64,000 nucleotides of DNA from Maylandia zebra (lineage: Eukaryota; Chordata; Actinopteri; Cichliformes; Cichlidae), in the NCBI RefSeq assembly GCF_041146795.1, contig NC_135168.1:14126131-14190130 (forward strand), read 5' to 3'. Of the stretch, positions 45,957 through 57,598 are shown in pieces. Numbering within the stretch: the stretch's first letter is position 1; each line of letters begins with the position of its first letter. Below the pieces are notes generated by a model, which saw nothing but the letters and a program-made list of their open reading frames with translations, did no database searches and was not told the origin of the DNA. Both the position numbers and the translations under genes were made by a program.

Positions 45957-46618
45957 AGATGCAACGCCAGCAATGTGGATTGTCAAGACTCAAACCAATC
46001 ATCAAGCAAAGACAACAGGGATCATTTGTTTCTGTTTATTTAGCATTCACAGCATTTGTAGTTGCCTTCTGTGCAGGGGAAGTCCACGCACACTGTGTGG
46101 TACCGCCATCCGCAGAAGGTGCATTCAACCTCTGTAAGAGAAACGAGATTGTCTGAGACTGAAATGATATTCACTAAAGAAGTGGTGATTTGTAAAACTT
46201 CAAGTGTATGATAAGGTGAAAACAAATACACAACTGCATGTCATGTAGTTGAAGGTTTTTTTTCTTTTGGAAGACCGGAAAACACTGAAAGTTACAAATT
46301 AGTCCTTTATTTATCCAGGTAAAAAAAAATCTCATTGAGATTAAAAATCTCATTTCCAAGAGAGACCTGGCGTCATGGCAACACAAGTCACATACCACAC
46401 AGGTATATAACATTTAAAACAAACACAATATCCCAACATGTGTAACAAATGTATTGTGCTTGAAACAAATTCAGAATAGGTGATAAAGCAGCTGCACATG
46501 TGTGTCACGAGTAAATCTGGCTGTATAACAAACAGAAACAAGTGATGCTGCTGTCTTTGCTCAATGGTTGGTTTGAGTCTTGACAATCCACATTGCTGCC
46601 ATCTTTCAATATGTTGAA
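45957..46618. repeat. inverted repeat pair, about 80 bases per arm
   Basis: 45957-46045 (GATGCAACGCCAGCAATGTG, GATTGTCAAGACTCAAACCA) is repeated in reverse complement at about 46535-46618, with about 500 bases between. This may be a TIR element of unknown family. No target duplication is evident. Confidence 0.6.
46290..46420. repeat. dispersed LINE-like repeat (CCAGGTAAAAAAAAATCTCA type)
   Basis: TTTATTTATCCAGGT, ATCTCATTGAGATTAAAAAT and CCAAGAGAGACCTGG form a wording frequent in fish genomes. Family assignment is uncertain. It lies between the inverted repeat arms at 45957 and 46618. Confidence 0.4.
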
Positions 46619-47640
46619 TGCACCAGTGTAAGTGCAGCCACTCAGACTCAATGTGTTCATAGAAACAGGTGCAGATGTCTCACGAGTTCATCCAGCAGTA
46701 GCTATGGCACTTGGCCACAGGGGGCAGCAGTGGACTGACCTGCATTCGAGACTGCTCCAGCTGCTCTGTGACAGTCAGTAGATCTGCTACAAATTGCAGA
46801 TCATATGCAAGTTTTGGAAATGACATTTTAAATATTCTTAACTTAGCCACGGCAGCATTGTTGATGTATTACCTATATACTACAAATTATTCCACCTGCT
46901 GAAAAGTGGATCTAATGTGGGCGGACTCACACTTAGCAAATAAACCTGTGATGTGAGAATGTAATCAAACTGTTGATCAGAGGCAAAGTAATTTAAAGTT
47001 TATGATGCTATCGTCTAATGTTAGCTGACATGATGTTAGCTTGTAAACTTATGTTGTTGTCTGGGTCTCATGTCTGATCTGATGATAATAACTGTGACAA
47101 CACAGAGATTAAATAAAGGACGTTGGTGGGACTTCTTATGTTAGAACTATAACTTCAGTTAAGGAGTGAGACGTAAGGTGACAAGGAGAATGAAGAGAAT
47201 GAGAAAGAAGTAACTGGGAAGAGAAAATGAAAACAAAAATTTGAAATGATCAAATTTGTGTTAACAGATGATGGTGATTTTAAAAATTCAAGTAATTTAA
47301 AGGTTTTATCCTAATTGCTGTTGTTTTTTTCATATTCTTCTATTTGCAAGAGGTTATTAATAAAACAGGTTCTCTTTCTGGTTTCTCTTTTTGGACGCAC
47401 TCTCTACAGCTTATCACATCCAAAATGGCGGATGTCAAGTACAAAACCTCGACAGAAACAATCAGCAAGAATTTTAGCATCAGTCCAAAATAAAACTGTC
47501 CAACTACAGAGTTTTAAAATCCAACTAAACTATGAACAGAGATCTTTTACAAATAGGCTATTGATGAGATGACAGTGGTAACAAAAACGTACACATCCGC
47601 GCACACAGACAAAATGGCGGGAGAGCGTTTAACGGTCGAC
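46619..47640. other. no gene recognised
   Basis: No exon or element could be supported on either strand in this kilobase. Confidence 0.4.
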
Positions 47641-48325
47641 CTCATGAGTCCGTTACCGTGAACTATGGAGCGGCAGATTTGTGCTGGAACTGAGCTGCAC
47701 ACAGCTGATGTTAGCCAGGAAACATTACACACTGCTAACGTTACCTTCACACGGAGCTCCACACGGAGACGATCAGCGTCAGGCACAAACACCAAGTTCA
47801 GAAAAGAGGAACTTTGAGCAGGAAGGAAAGAGTCAGAGCGGCGTTTGAGGACACGTTTACAACCACGAACATCAGAATCTGTCTGTGCTGCATTCAAGTG
47901 CAAGTTGGAAACTCACTAATCTCTGTCATGTTGTCCAAAGATGATTTATTTCTGCTGGTTTTCTTGTTTGAAACACAAACATGTGTCAGCACTTTGTTGT
48001 TCTTCACCCTGCAGCATTTGAATATTTCAGGAGTAAACTAATCATAAATTCATGAAGTCATGAATGAAAGTGCAGACTGAGAGTGGATCACATGATGTTT
48101 GAGGTGTGTCATGTGACATGTTCAGTATTGTCACACATGTCTAGATTGTCCCTGATATCATAACTGCTCAAACACTGATGATTATATTTGAAGAATTATT
48201 CCTGATGGCAGCAAAGTTTGAATGGAGCTCTCTGTCTGTGCTGATTTGTCGCCCTCTGGAGGTCAAAGCACAAACTGCATGATGTCACTGTAACCACCAC
48301 GGTGACAGGAAGTGTTTTTAAATGA
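47641..48325 (-). repeat. inverted copy of the NLR upstream region
   Basis: On the minus strand, 48320-48050 matches 2397-2661 and 47735-47641 matches 3346-3440, in the same order as near the NLR gene. The 685 bases between those blocks at the NLR locus, which contain its promoter and first exon, are replaced here by 315 different bases (47736-48050). That replacement ends on the minus strand in GTGTGAAG|GTAACG, a possible donor, so it may hold the first exon of another gene. Confidence 0.7.
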
Positions 48326-49290
48326 TGAAATATGTCAGTGATGCTGATAGTGTGTTCATCACAGACTTTCAGGCTGACATGAATCAAAGTTAATGTCATT
48401 ATGGACCAAGGACAGTACTCTGGGTCTCCTGCAGAACAACTCGAGCTGTGATACCTGAATGAAGAGCCTCTGCTGCTTTAAAGGAGGCTCGAGGCAGCGG
48501 TGAGGTGCAGACCAACCAGCTTTTATTCAGCAACTTTAACAGAAGGATCAGAAAAATAAAACTATACAGCGCAGTGATGCTGACTGAAGCCACAGCATTA
48601 AACTAAACAAGCATCGGATCATCTTTAACAACATCTAATAAATAATGACAACTATTTACTCCTGTATTTCCTACAATAAAGCCTGTTCAGATATTTGTTG
48701 CTGATGGAAATGTAAAAGGCTCCCAGGAACCAAAGGACAAAAACAGAGGCAACAGTCACAGCTGCAAAGGATCCCCTAACACATAAACTGGTTCGAAGAT
48801 ATTTTCTAGCTCTGCAGAGGAGCTTGATTGCACGGACAGTAAAAAGTGGATTCAATAACAGCAGCGAGCGCTGAGTGATATAACGGTGCTGCGAGCAGCA
48901 GTGCAAAGGCTCACACAGAGACAGCAGCTACACTGTGTGTGGATGTGATCCACAGTCACAGCTGTGGGTTTCAGTCAGTGTGTCTCTAACTTCATGGTCA
49001 CATTTCAAAGCTTATTGCAGCCAGAAGATGTTCAAGTAAAAGATTTATTGCTGTACTCGTCTACCAGGATAACAGGAGGTTCATAAAGCTGTGTAATACT
49101 TCAGCTTTCCATCATGCAGTAGTAGTTGTGTCCCTTTGTGTTTATTAGTGTGTTCACACGTCTACTTTAACTTCACTCTGTAATGAAAGGATTCAAATCA
49201 CTGATAAATACATACATGCTGACTCTGAGTCTCAGTGAAGGAGGAAAGGATGGATGAAGGCAGCCTAGTGTGGGTCATGTGTGTCCAGCA
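48326..49290. other. no gene recognised
   Basis: No conserved reading frame or repeat could be identified. Confidence 0.4.
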
Positions 49291-49299
49291 GTCATCCAG

Positions 49300-50110
49300 G
49301 GCCTGGATCCATCTGTAACAGGAAGACAAAGTCCAGCCTGTAATCATCCTATCAGGCACAGCGTTTCCATCCAGCATCCTGACGACGCTAACAACCCGTC
49401 AAACGTCTCCTCTGGTCCACAGAAGTCACACTTCCTGTGTCATGTTTACCTTTTTAAGTGTGCTATTCAAGCCTGTGTGACCAACTCTGACTCTCCAGAT
49501 TCCATCCTGGTCTCTGCTGCAGCTTCTTCTACACGACTGTTTTCTGTATAATAATATCTGCCTTTCCCGTCTCTGTCCCAGTGTGCCTGCCACTCGTCCT
49601 TCATCTTTACCTTCATTATACTCTTCACCTCACTTTCACTGTATTTTATAGTCAAACCTGCACGACTTCTTCTTGCTGCACCTTTTTAAACTTATCGTCC
49701 TGTTCATTGCATCAACACCGATATTCACAGGGAGCCATAAGAAATCCACTTCTATCCCTCTGTGTTTGATTCTATACAGTAAATGAAGTATATCAAAAAC
49801 AATATGTTGCCTAGAGTCTGAAGACATATCACCTGTGCTCACTAGCACGCTGCTAGAGTCCCAGCAAACCACATACCTCCATATTAGTGCGTCCTCCACC
49901 CAGTTCAAGCCAGTAACATCACTACCAGCTCCCAGTATAAACTGCCACATCATCTGTAATTCTTTTACTCATCACCAAACTTATTTGTGGGAGAACAAAT
50001 GCAGCAGCCGTTCTTTTATCTGACAGTGTTGACGCATCAGTAAATATCCTCACATGACCTGAGGACTTTCCCACTATATGAACCTGCTTTTAGTCGCCCC
50101 TCCTCCCTCG
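49300..50110 (-). pseudogene. LINE fragment with RNase H domain
   Basis: On the minus strand from about 50060 the frame reads RIFTDASTLSDKRTAAAF (first RNase H aspartate in FTDAS), DDVAVYTGS, a gap with frame change, then WDSSSVLVSTGDMSSDSRQ and LLYRIKHRGIEVDFLWLPVN, and further on TIKYSESEVKSIMKVKMKDE and WQAHWDRDGKGRYYYTENSR. LINEs of the I/Nimb type carry RNase H in this position. The usual PAHVG motif has decayed to PVNIGV and several frames are broken, so the copy is dead. Confidence 0.7.
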
Positions 50111-51770
50111 CCACAAGCTTCCTTTACAACATAACTTATAAAAAACAACTTTATTGACAATCAGCAATAACAATTACAGACAGTCTAGAAGAAGAATCAC
50201 ATGATCAAGGAGCAGAAGTTTATGGTTTTAATAGCTTTTACATTTTGGGAAAGTTTTAAAAACATTGTTTGGTTTTCTTTCTAAAGCGTTGAAAGGACGG
50301 CTTTGCATCAGAAAAGTAAGATCAGCAAATGAATCCATTAAAGTTCTTTTGCCTTGTTTGCAAAAGAAGCCAAACAACATTTGTGTTACAAAGAGAGACT
50401 TCAGAACAGATCAAAGATCACAAACATCAGGCACTGATGGAAACAGCCAAACACAGAAACAGAGGCACCAGCAGGTGAAGGAGGCCTGTTGTAGAAATGA
50501 CTCTGCGTGCTCAGGTAGAAACGCATGAAGAACCAGTGCGTCTAATATTTGGAAACCAGTCTGTGTTTGAGCGTCCTGGATGAAACACAGATCATGTTGC
50601 AGAGCGAGGACGTCGTCTTTCCTCCCGAGTGTGTAACTACAGGACGTGTGCAGCAGGTTTAATCGTCCTCCTGACAGTTACTGATGAACGAGTCCTTCAG
50701 GGAGGCTCCAGGATCACTGTGGCTTTTACCAGCTGCTGCTAAACTGAGAGGTGTTGCTGCTTCATGTGTGAAGATGTTTGCATGGCTTTAACAGTGCAGA
50801 CGTTCCTCATGTGCACCCATTTCATATGTTTTATTGTGATGTTTAGTAACATCTGCTTCCCTCCTTCAGGCAGACGATAAAGTGAGCTCAGCCTTAAACA
50901 TGTGGAGAGAACGTTTGACCGACAGTCCTGGGACGACTGCAGAACAATGGTTTGTTTTTAATGATAAAGTTTCATAATGGAAATAAATGCTGAGCCTGTT
51001 TCATGATGTTGGCCCTGCAGCATCAGGCAGGATTAATACTGTAACAAACGTGTGTCACAGTTATAATGACTTTAAATGAAGACTTGGGTTGGATGGAGAT
51101 GTCAGCTGGATTTGTGCTGACTGTCACTTTAAATGTTTTCAGTTCAGCTTCTAAATCTACTTTTGTATAATGTTTGCTGAGTTTTGCACTTCATGACGCT
51201 TTTAAGAAGAGCCAATAAATCCTGACTTTACACAAAAATAAAGGTTTAATGTGTTTAGTGTGACAGTGGAGGAGAGCGCACATAATAAGAGTCATTAACA
51301 GAATGGTGACAATTATAATCTGTCTCATTTTAGGAGCAGCTCACAGGCACAACAGACTACAGAGCAATCAAAGCACCAGTTAAACGTCCATGTGACCGGC
51401 TTACAGCCAATGAACAATCAGTCCCCACTGTCCCCACCAACATCACTGTACTGGAAAGACTGTGCTGCCATGGTCAGAGATGAACTGGTACTAAAATGTA
51501 AGGCAGCTGATGTGTGTGGCCTTAGCAGCACAAATGCATCACGGCTGCAACGCTGCAGTGTGTTTAAACATTTGAACATTTCTGTGGCTTCAAACCAGCA
51601 GCTGCTCTGTACTCAGTCGTGTTTGTGTGTCTGTCAAAGTGATTGTTGTCTTTAAAAAGCCTTTTGTGTTGAGTTTTGTGAGCAGTGCCGAGCTTCTCTG
51701 TAGTCTAAGCCGAGTCGATATATTTGATTCCATGTTTGGTGTGATTTTCAAAGTCAGCAGCAGCAAACCC
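50111..51770. other. no gene recognised
   Basis: No element or exon could be supported. This is the left flank of the large transposon that begins at 51771. Confidence 0.4.
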
Positions 51771-52439
51771 ATACGGTAAAAAAATACATTTTTCCTGGCC
51801 AAAATATATTTCAAATATATGGTAAATATATTTTGTATTTGTGATGCTCCAAAAAAATATATTTTTGAAATTGAAAATATATTTCTTTCAAACCAAAATA
51901 CATTTCAAAACATATTTTAGGGTGAAGAAAATACATTTCCAACCTTACAGTAGAATGTATATCAAAGTATCCTTTATTTAAAATATATTTAGTGCAATAA
52001 TGATGATAATGATAACAATACTAAAAGTAACATGTTTTATGCACATCTGCAAAAAACAGTTGGATTCAAACAAAACAGAGTCAAAGGTCTATCACGAATT
52101 AGGTTGTTTATTCATTTGCTTACAGTATTTCACATTACACAATATCTCACTATAATGTAGCGTTCATTGACTTTGAAATTATCTGTCAGTGATACAGTAA
52201 ACAAGATACAACAACTGCTATGTACACTTTAGTTTTTGACAATATATACAATTTAGTACTTAAAGGAACACACTCCACTGTTTTGGAAATAGGCTCATTC
52301 TCCACCTCCCTCAGAGTTAAAAATGCAGCGTCTTCTTTCTAGATCCGTACGTTAATAGGGCTCCGGAGCGTGATCTTACGGGATGGGGCGTAGCCAGGAT
52401 TTTTGGTCAAGGCGCCATATTAGCAGGCCAAACAAATGC

Positions 52440-53058
52440 TTGCTGTGTGGTCGGTTGTAATGTTAGATTGCACTACCGACAAAGGAATAAGCTTGAAAAC
52501 AGGCTCTCTTTTCATTGTTTCCTCACCTGGAAACATCATGAGGGAGCTTATGTGTTGGATGTTACCAAAAGAAGGCGTCTAGCCTGGATAGCAGCTGCGA
52601 GACGAGCTGATATTCAGTTCTCTACCAGCCACAGATATCTGTTGGTGTGCTCCAGTATTTTCATTCAGGTAAGTTCTAAATAAGTTCATATTATTCTTTA
52701 TAGCCTGTTAATTTTATTTTCAATGCGCTCTGAGATCATAGCACAAACTTAGAACAAACATGCAGAACTACCTTCTATTTATAGAGTTGCTAATTATTTG
52801 GCATTATTGCAACAAACCAGCCTATGAAATGAATGAAACAAATCCTGACTGGGTTCCAACACTACACATGGGGCACTACGAAATCCCTGCTTCAAACTAC
52901 ATGCTACATACCACCATGCCAATCAGATTACTTCTTCCATGTGTGGGTAAAAAGGTGACCTTCCTGGATAAGATGGCAAAGGTTTGCTGCGTTTTGGTGA
53001 ACATGTGCCCCAGTGTGGTAGTAAAACCAGGGAAAAATGCTCTTGTTAAATACTTTTA
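52440..53058 (+). pseudogene. THAP-domain transposase with deleted catalytic core
   Basis: The 52440-52680 exon encodes the THAP zinc-finger start (CCVVGCNVRLHYRQRNKLEN, SFHCFLTWK, RRRLAWIAAARRADIQ), ending near a GTAAGT. The next piece, 52815-52890, gives KPAYEMNETNPDWVPTLHMG, the end of the THAP domain. It then runs straight into MPIRLLLPCVGKKVTFLDKM and CCVLVNMCPSVVVKPGKN, which resembles the C-terminal end of DDE_4-type transposases (normally DKI...CALCNLCPSVV), and stops at 53058. The DDE catalytic region, usually a few hundred residues, should lie between these parts and is absent. The protein could bind DNA but not cut it. Confidence 0.65.
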
Positions 53059-53227
53059 AGTCTTGTGCTGTTTATGTAGTGATAAGTTTTCTTTTTTTCT
53101 TTTTTTTTTCCTTTTTTCTCTTCTTTTTTTTTTCTCCTTCTCTTTTTACAGTTGCAGAAACATATAGGTGATTGCTGTAACGTATGTTTTAATTTTGAAA
53201 TTAAAGCAGCCTTTTTTCCGTTAAAAG

Positions 53228-53395
53228 GTTCTTTGTGAGGATCAATCCAGACATGGGAACAAAATGCCCTGCAAAACTTGGTACAAGCCGCAAGACAGGT
53301 CGTGTCGTAAAGAGGAAGGTTACAAGAATCAGCCCTCGGATCACCACCTTCCTCCAGCGGCTCTCTGAGTTTGAATGGAGGACTTCCAACTAGGT
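53228..53395 (+). pseudogene. transposon-encoded C-terminal exon remnant
   Basis: The plus frame reads FFVRINPDMGTKCPAKLGTS, RKTGRVVKRKVTRISPRITT and FLQRLSEFEWRTSN, then TAG. The basic, proline-poor end looks like a real protein terminus rather than chance, and follows the transposase on the same strand. I cannot name its domain. A polypyrimidine tract (53090-53150) lies just before it. Confidence 0.35.
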
Positions 53396-54094
53396 AAGAA
53401 CAGAGATGATAATATCTTTTACATAGCTGATAATTATATACATACTGTACACACATCCATACAACAGTATGAATGATCTCAGACAGATGTGAACAAGTGA
53501 ATAACCTGAGCAAACATGAATATTGATGATGTGTCTTTGACAGGTGGTGATAAAGACTACGCTGAACCCGACCATCCTGGTAACGGAAATCTAAATCCCA
53601 TGTCACATTCTATTTCCTGGGACCCACTGATAATTATTACATTTTGTAAATGAGTTTTGTTTTACAATTGTAATAGTTTATTTAATGTTCATGCTGGTGG
53701 GTTTGTCCTGTTTTTAGTGGAATGAAAAACTGTTTTCCTTAAAAAAATCAGACAGAAAGGTGAAGGACTGTGTAGTTTTCATGTACGCTTCTATTTATTT
53801 TGGTTATTGGCATTGTTTTTATTCAGTTGAAAAATGTTTTTCTTGTTAAAAAAAAATCAACAATAAATGTTGGTTTAATTCACTATCCTGAGACTACTTT
53901 ATTTATTTATTTTTTTTGTCCCGTTTGGATCTATAGCCATCAGAATTGTTGTCTTGAGGCCAAGAAAGATGGCAAGCGGATTTATTTTACCAAGTGGATC
54001 ATCATGGCCTTGCCATATTGGTCCATTTGATTGACCTTTATTATAATTATGAATTTATTTTATTTTCAGTTGCAAACGGGACAGACATGACTGG

Positions 54095-54260
54095 GGGATA
54101 GGACAGGGGGAAAGAATGAAAGAAAGAGAGGGAGAGAAAGAAAGAAAACCAAAGGGGGGAAGAGACGGTGAGAAGGGGGGGAAGAGAGAAAAAAAAACAA
54201 ACAACAAAAAAAAAACTCCTGGGTCACCTGTATGGAGAAAAAAAAAACAGAGGAGACAGC
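54095..54260. repeat. purine-rich low-complexity tract
   Basis: GAAAGAGAGGGAGAGAAAGA and runs of A. Open frames on both strands here are composition artefacts. Confidence 0.85.
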
Positions 54261-54789
54261 AAACAACAAAGAGCAACATAATAATAGAAAAAAAAGCACC
54301 ATCACAATAAACTAGCTAGCCATAGATATCAATAGTTACTAAATAATAAACGATATTGTGCAGCACGCAAGATAGACAGCGCACAGTGTGCTTTGAGGCA
54401 GCAGCCAAGAAAGCTGTAGTCCGCGTCTGTGAATACCCATGTGTACACCTGTGTGCATACCTGTGTGGATCAGCATGCTTGCATTCCAAAGGTTTCTCCA
54501 TGTGATAAGTGATAAGTTTTCAAAAGAGACAGTAAATTACAGAATGCTAGTAGTGGGTGATATTATACAAATGCTGTCATGATTTTATGTGAACATTTTG
54601 TCATTTGTAAACTATACATAACATTTTTTCTACATTGTAACTGATGTGATGTTCGACAAAGTGCTTTTAATTAAAAATAGGCAAACATTTCTTTGTTTCT
54701 TTATTCAACTTTTGAACAGTGGTATTTAGTAAGTACATATTCAGTAAATGCAAAGTATTTACATGGCCCCCTAAATTAAAACACTATGG

Positions 54790-56010
54790 GTTATTCAGAA
54801 CAGAACTATGCTTGGAAAAATATTGTCCCATCAGTTGATCCAACTCCTCCACAGTAGCAGGTGGAACTTTTCTTTTTTGAGGATGGCTTCTTTTACCTGT
54901 CACTACAGATGGTCTGTCTATGTTTTGATCAAGAACCTTTTTTTTGGGCAGCTGAAGAGGAGAAGTCTATCTTATGGCCAACCTCTGGCTGTATCTTGGT
55001 CATATTACCCAGCAAAACCCAGTATGCAGGTTCATCTGTAACAGTCCTTGTGCCACAGATCCTCACTGTTGCTTCTACATTAAACAGAAGAGCAGTGACA
55101 TGGCTGCAAGTCTCCACGACTCTAGCCATACAGCTGCAGTGGGCGGCTTCAACCTTCCCTGTGATGCTCACAATGACCTGTGGCTGCAATGCTGCAATTC
55201 AGTCTTTAAGAGTGCAGGACCTGAAACACACACAGACAAAGTTCATTTAAAGACAAGAACTATGAGCCAAGGCCGACACAAATGTGTTTTATTTACTTTC
55301 AAATCCATTTATCATAAATGTAACAAATAAAGTGTTTTTATGTATCCATCTATAGAACGCTGCATGTTATATTCTAAATCTGCATGTTTCTTTTTAGAAA
55401 CCTATCAGCAAAAAATGAACCTAAAGTATGTAATGCAAGGATGTAATCACTTTCAAGAGGGAGAAAACATAAAGTTCGACTTTAAGTGACAACTATGGAC
55501 ACCTAATATGACAAGCAGATTCTGCAGGTCATTAATCAATGTATAAAACTAAAACAGAATGTATTTTTAGTGACACAGGACACAAACAAGGAAGCAAGAT
55601 GTGTAATTAGGATTATTTATAATAAATATGAATTAATTAGGGCAATTTCTTTAACCATAAAGAATAACTAAATCCTTCAGGACAATGTCACATCAATGCA
55701 CTGAACTCACTATGTTATCCCTCTAACAGAGCCTCTACATGTTCTCACTGTAATTTCCCCCTCACGAATGAATTTTTGCTAGCACTAATTTGAATGTTGG
55801 GGGGAATCAAACGCATTTTACTCGCAGTACTCAAGCTGACTTACCTTTGTTTGAATGACGGCGTACTCACAACGTGGAGGCTTAAAAATAGCCAAATCTT
55901 GTACCCAGTCCTTGGTGAATTGGATGTGCGCCTCCAGAGATTTATAATTGCGAAATTGGTGCGCCGTGTATGCTCTGACTCCACAGACAAGGTATGAGAG
56001 TAGATCATGC
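54790..56010 (-). pseudogene. SWIM zinc-finger protein (transposon accessory gene), broken
   Basis: The first recognised minus-strand exon, about 56010-55845, reads DLLSYLVCGVRAYTAHQFRN, YKSLEAHIQFTKDWVQDLAI and CEYAVIQTK and ends at GTAAGT. The second, from 55231, begins VLHS then TAA where relatives have Gln, and shifts frame before VIVSITGKVEAAHCSCMARV and VETCSHVTALLFNVEATVRI. CSC...CSH is the CxCxnCxH signature of a SWIM finger. It continues through DEPAYWVLLGNMTKIQPEVG HKIDFSS in two pieces, then a frame change in an A-run, then RKVPPATVEELDQLMGQYFS. In relatives a YqaJ-type nuclease follows; I do not find it. Confidence 0.65.
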
Positions 56011-56520
56011 TAAGTCAATAGCGGTTTGGTCTTCAGGGTTTCTACTCCACGGCTATATTTCATATGGGTCCACATTTCAACAATCAAGTACCGTCTCTTT
56101 GCATCTGGACAGAATCTGTCTCTATACCGTCATTTTCTTTTGAGCTACGTTTCAGAATGGTTCGTAGCAAACTTGTTTTGATTCGTGACCTGCCAAGATG
56201 GTGCTGCGCTCCCACAATGCATTGCGACATTACGTCAACTCCAAAGCCCTTTGCGTGCAGGAGTGTATGCGCATGCGCATTGCCACGGTGGTTTAAAAAA
56301 TAAAGATATAATGAAAAGTAATTAATAAAAATTAAATATTTAAACATTCCCACAAATGTGCAATGAACGTGCAAAAACTCTCTTTAGTAGTTGTTACTGT
56401 TTCTTTCTTTCTTTCTTCTTTTTTTTTTTTTTTTTTGAAAAATAACGACGTCTCTGAGGCGCGAAATCTGACAGCGAGAGGAACGGCCGGATACAGGAGA
56501 CGGGAAGAAACAAGCCGATT

Positions 56521-56698
56521 ATGTTCGCGTTAATTAAGTGGTTGGAAGATGTAAAATTCTCAATTCTGCCAACTGAACATATACGAGATTTTAATGAGGA
56601 TGAATAATTAGCCGGCATGGAGGAAACGGACCTTTATTTCGTGGAGTGGCGACAAGAAGCCAAGGCGGGTGGCCAGTCTAAGAAGCCTCCATCATCAA
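56521..56698 (+). pseudogene. N-terminal exon of an unknown transposon gene
   Basis: From ATG at 56521 the frame reads MFALIKWLEDVKFSILPTEH and IRDFNEDE, then TAA, and continues in frame LAGMEETDLYFVEWRQEAKA GGQSKKPP (two pieces) to TAG. The opening resembles an N-terminal module seen in several fish proteins (MFAxVxWLDD...VP), but I cannot name it. The TAA could be a single-base change from a Tyr codon. It lies just 3' of a long A/T run and head-to-head with the SWIM gene. Confidence 0.4.
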
Positions 56699-56748
56699 GC
56701 TAGCAGGTGCCTTTTCCCATATAATATTACTTTATTCTCGTGTATTTG

Positions 56749-57298
56749 GAACGGAAGCGTAGAGCTGCCACCCAGGCAAAAGAGAAATATAAGTATATCA
56801 CGTTATAACGTGAAAAGTTTATCGTTCTAACAATATACTATCATGTTTGAACAACATGTTTGAACAACATTGTACGAAAAATGTACATAATTATCACGTC
56901 CGTACAATATTGTGCGAACGTGACAATTATGTATATTATAATAATGTGATATTATATTATACCAGTGGTTCTTAACCTGGGTTCGATCGAACCCTAGGGG
57001 TTCGGTGAGTTGGTCTCAGGGGTTCGGCAGAGCCTCCGCTGTGACGTGCACGGCTCATTTTGTGCACCAGTAAAAAACATATCTACGTCTAATTTGAAAA
57101 AAAAACACACTTTATTTTTCACTAAAGAGGGGTTCAATGAATGCGCATATGAAACTGGTGGGGTTCGGTACCTCCAACAAGGTTAAGAACCACTGTATTA
57201 TACAAACATGAAAAGCATAATGTTAGAACAATAAACATTTCACGTCATAACGTGAAGCTCTATTTTTCTTTTGCCTGGGTGGCAGCTCCACGCTTCCA
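56749..57298. mobile_element. MITE with long terminal inverted repeats
   Basis: GGAAGCGTAGAGCTGCCACC at 56752 is mirrored by GGTGGCAGCTCCACGCTTCC ending near 57297. Pairing continues inward over about 70 bases through CCAGGCAAAAGA and CACGTTATAACGTGAAA. It contains no gene. Its middle is occupied by an hAT MITE (56963-57195). The target duplication is unclear. Confidence 0.8.
56963..57195. mobile_element. hAT MITE with perfect 8-base target duplication
   Basis: CAGTGGTTCTTAACCTGGGT at the left is mirrored by AACAAGGTTAAGAACCACTG at the right. The duplication TATTATAC lies at 56955-56962 and 57196-57203. At 233 bases with no coding sequence it is a classic hAT MITE, and the perfect duplication suggests a recent insertion. 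Confidence 0.93.
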
Positions 57299-57598
57299 TA
57301 ATTTGGTAATCAAAATATGTAACTTAATTAATTATATTGTGACGTACTTTTGCCTTTTCTTATTATTCTGCCTTCTCAATAACTATCAAAGCCTATTCAC
57401 ATTTAATTTGGCTTTCACAGAAATCCTACCTCTCCTTCTGGCTACAGAGTACTTACCAAGGTTAGAAACAAAGAACAGTTATGCTTTATTAATGTTCGCT
57501 AATTACAATGTTCCACATTTCCTTGCTTTTTAAGTCATTTTTAGGCTTTTTAGAGTTTTTGTTTTTTATTTTTTTTAGCAGTAATGTTTCTGCCTATT

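Noticed and set aside
53600..54790. YqaJ-type nuclease domain following the SWIM finger
   Set aside because: The minus-strand frames here are low-complexity and show no conserved nuclease motif, so none is claimed.
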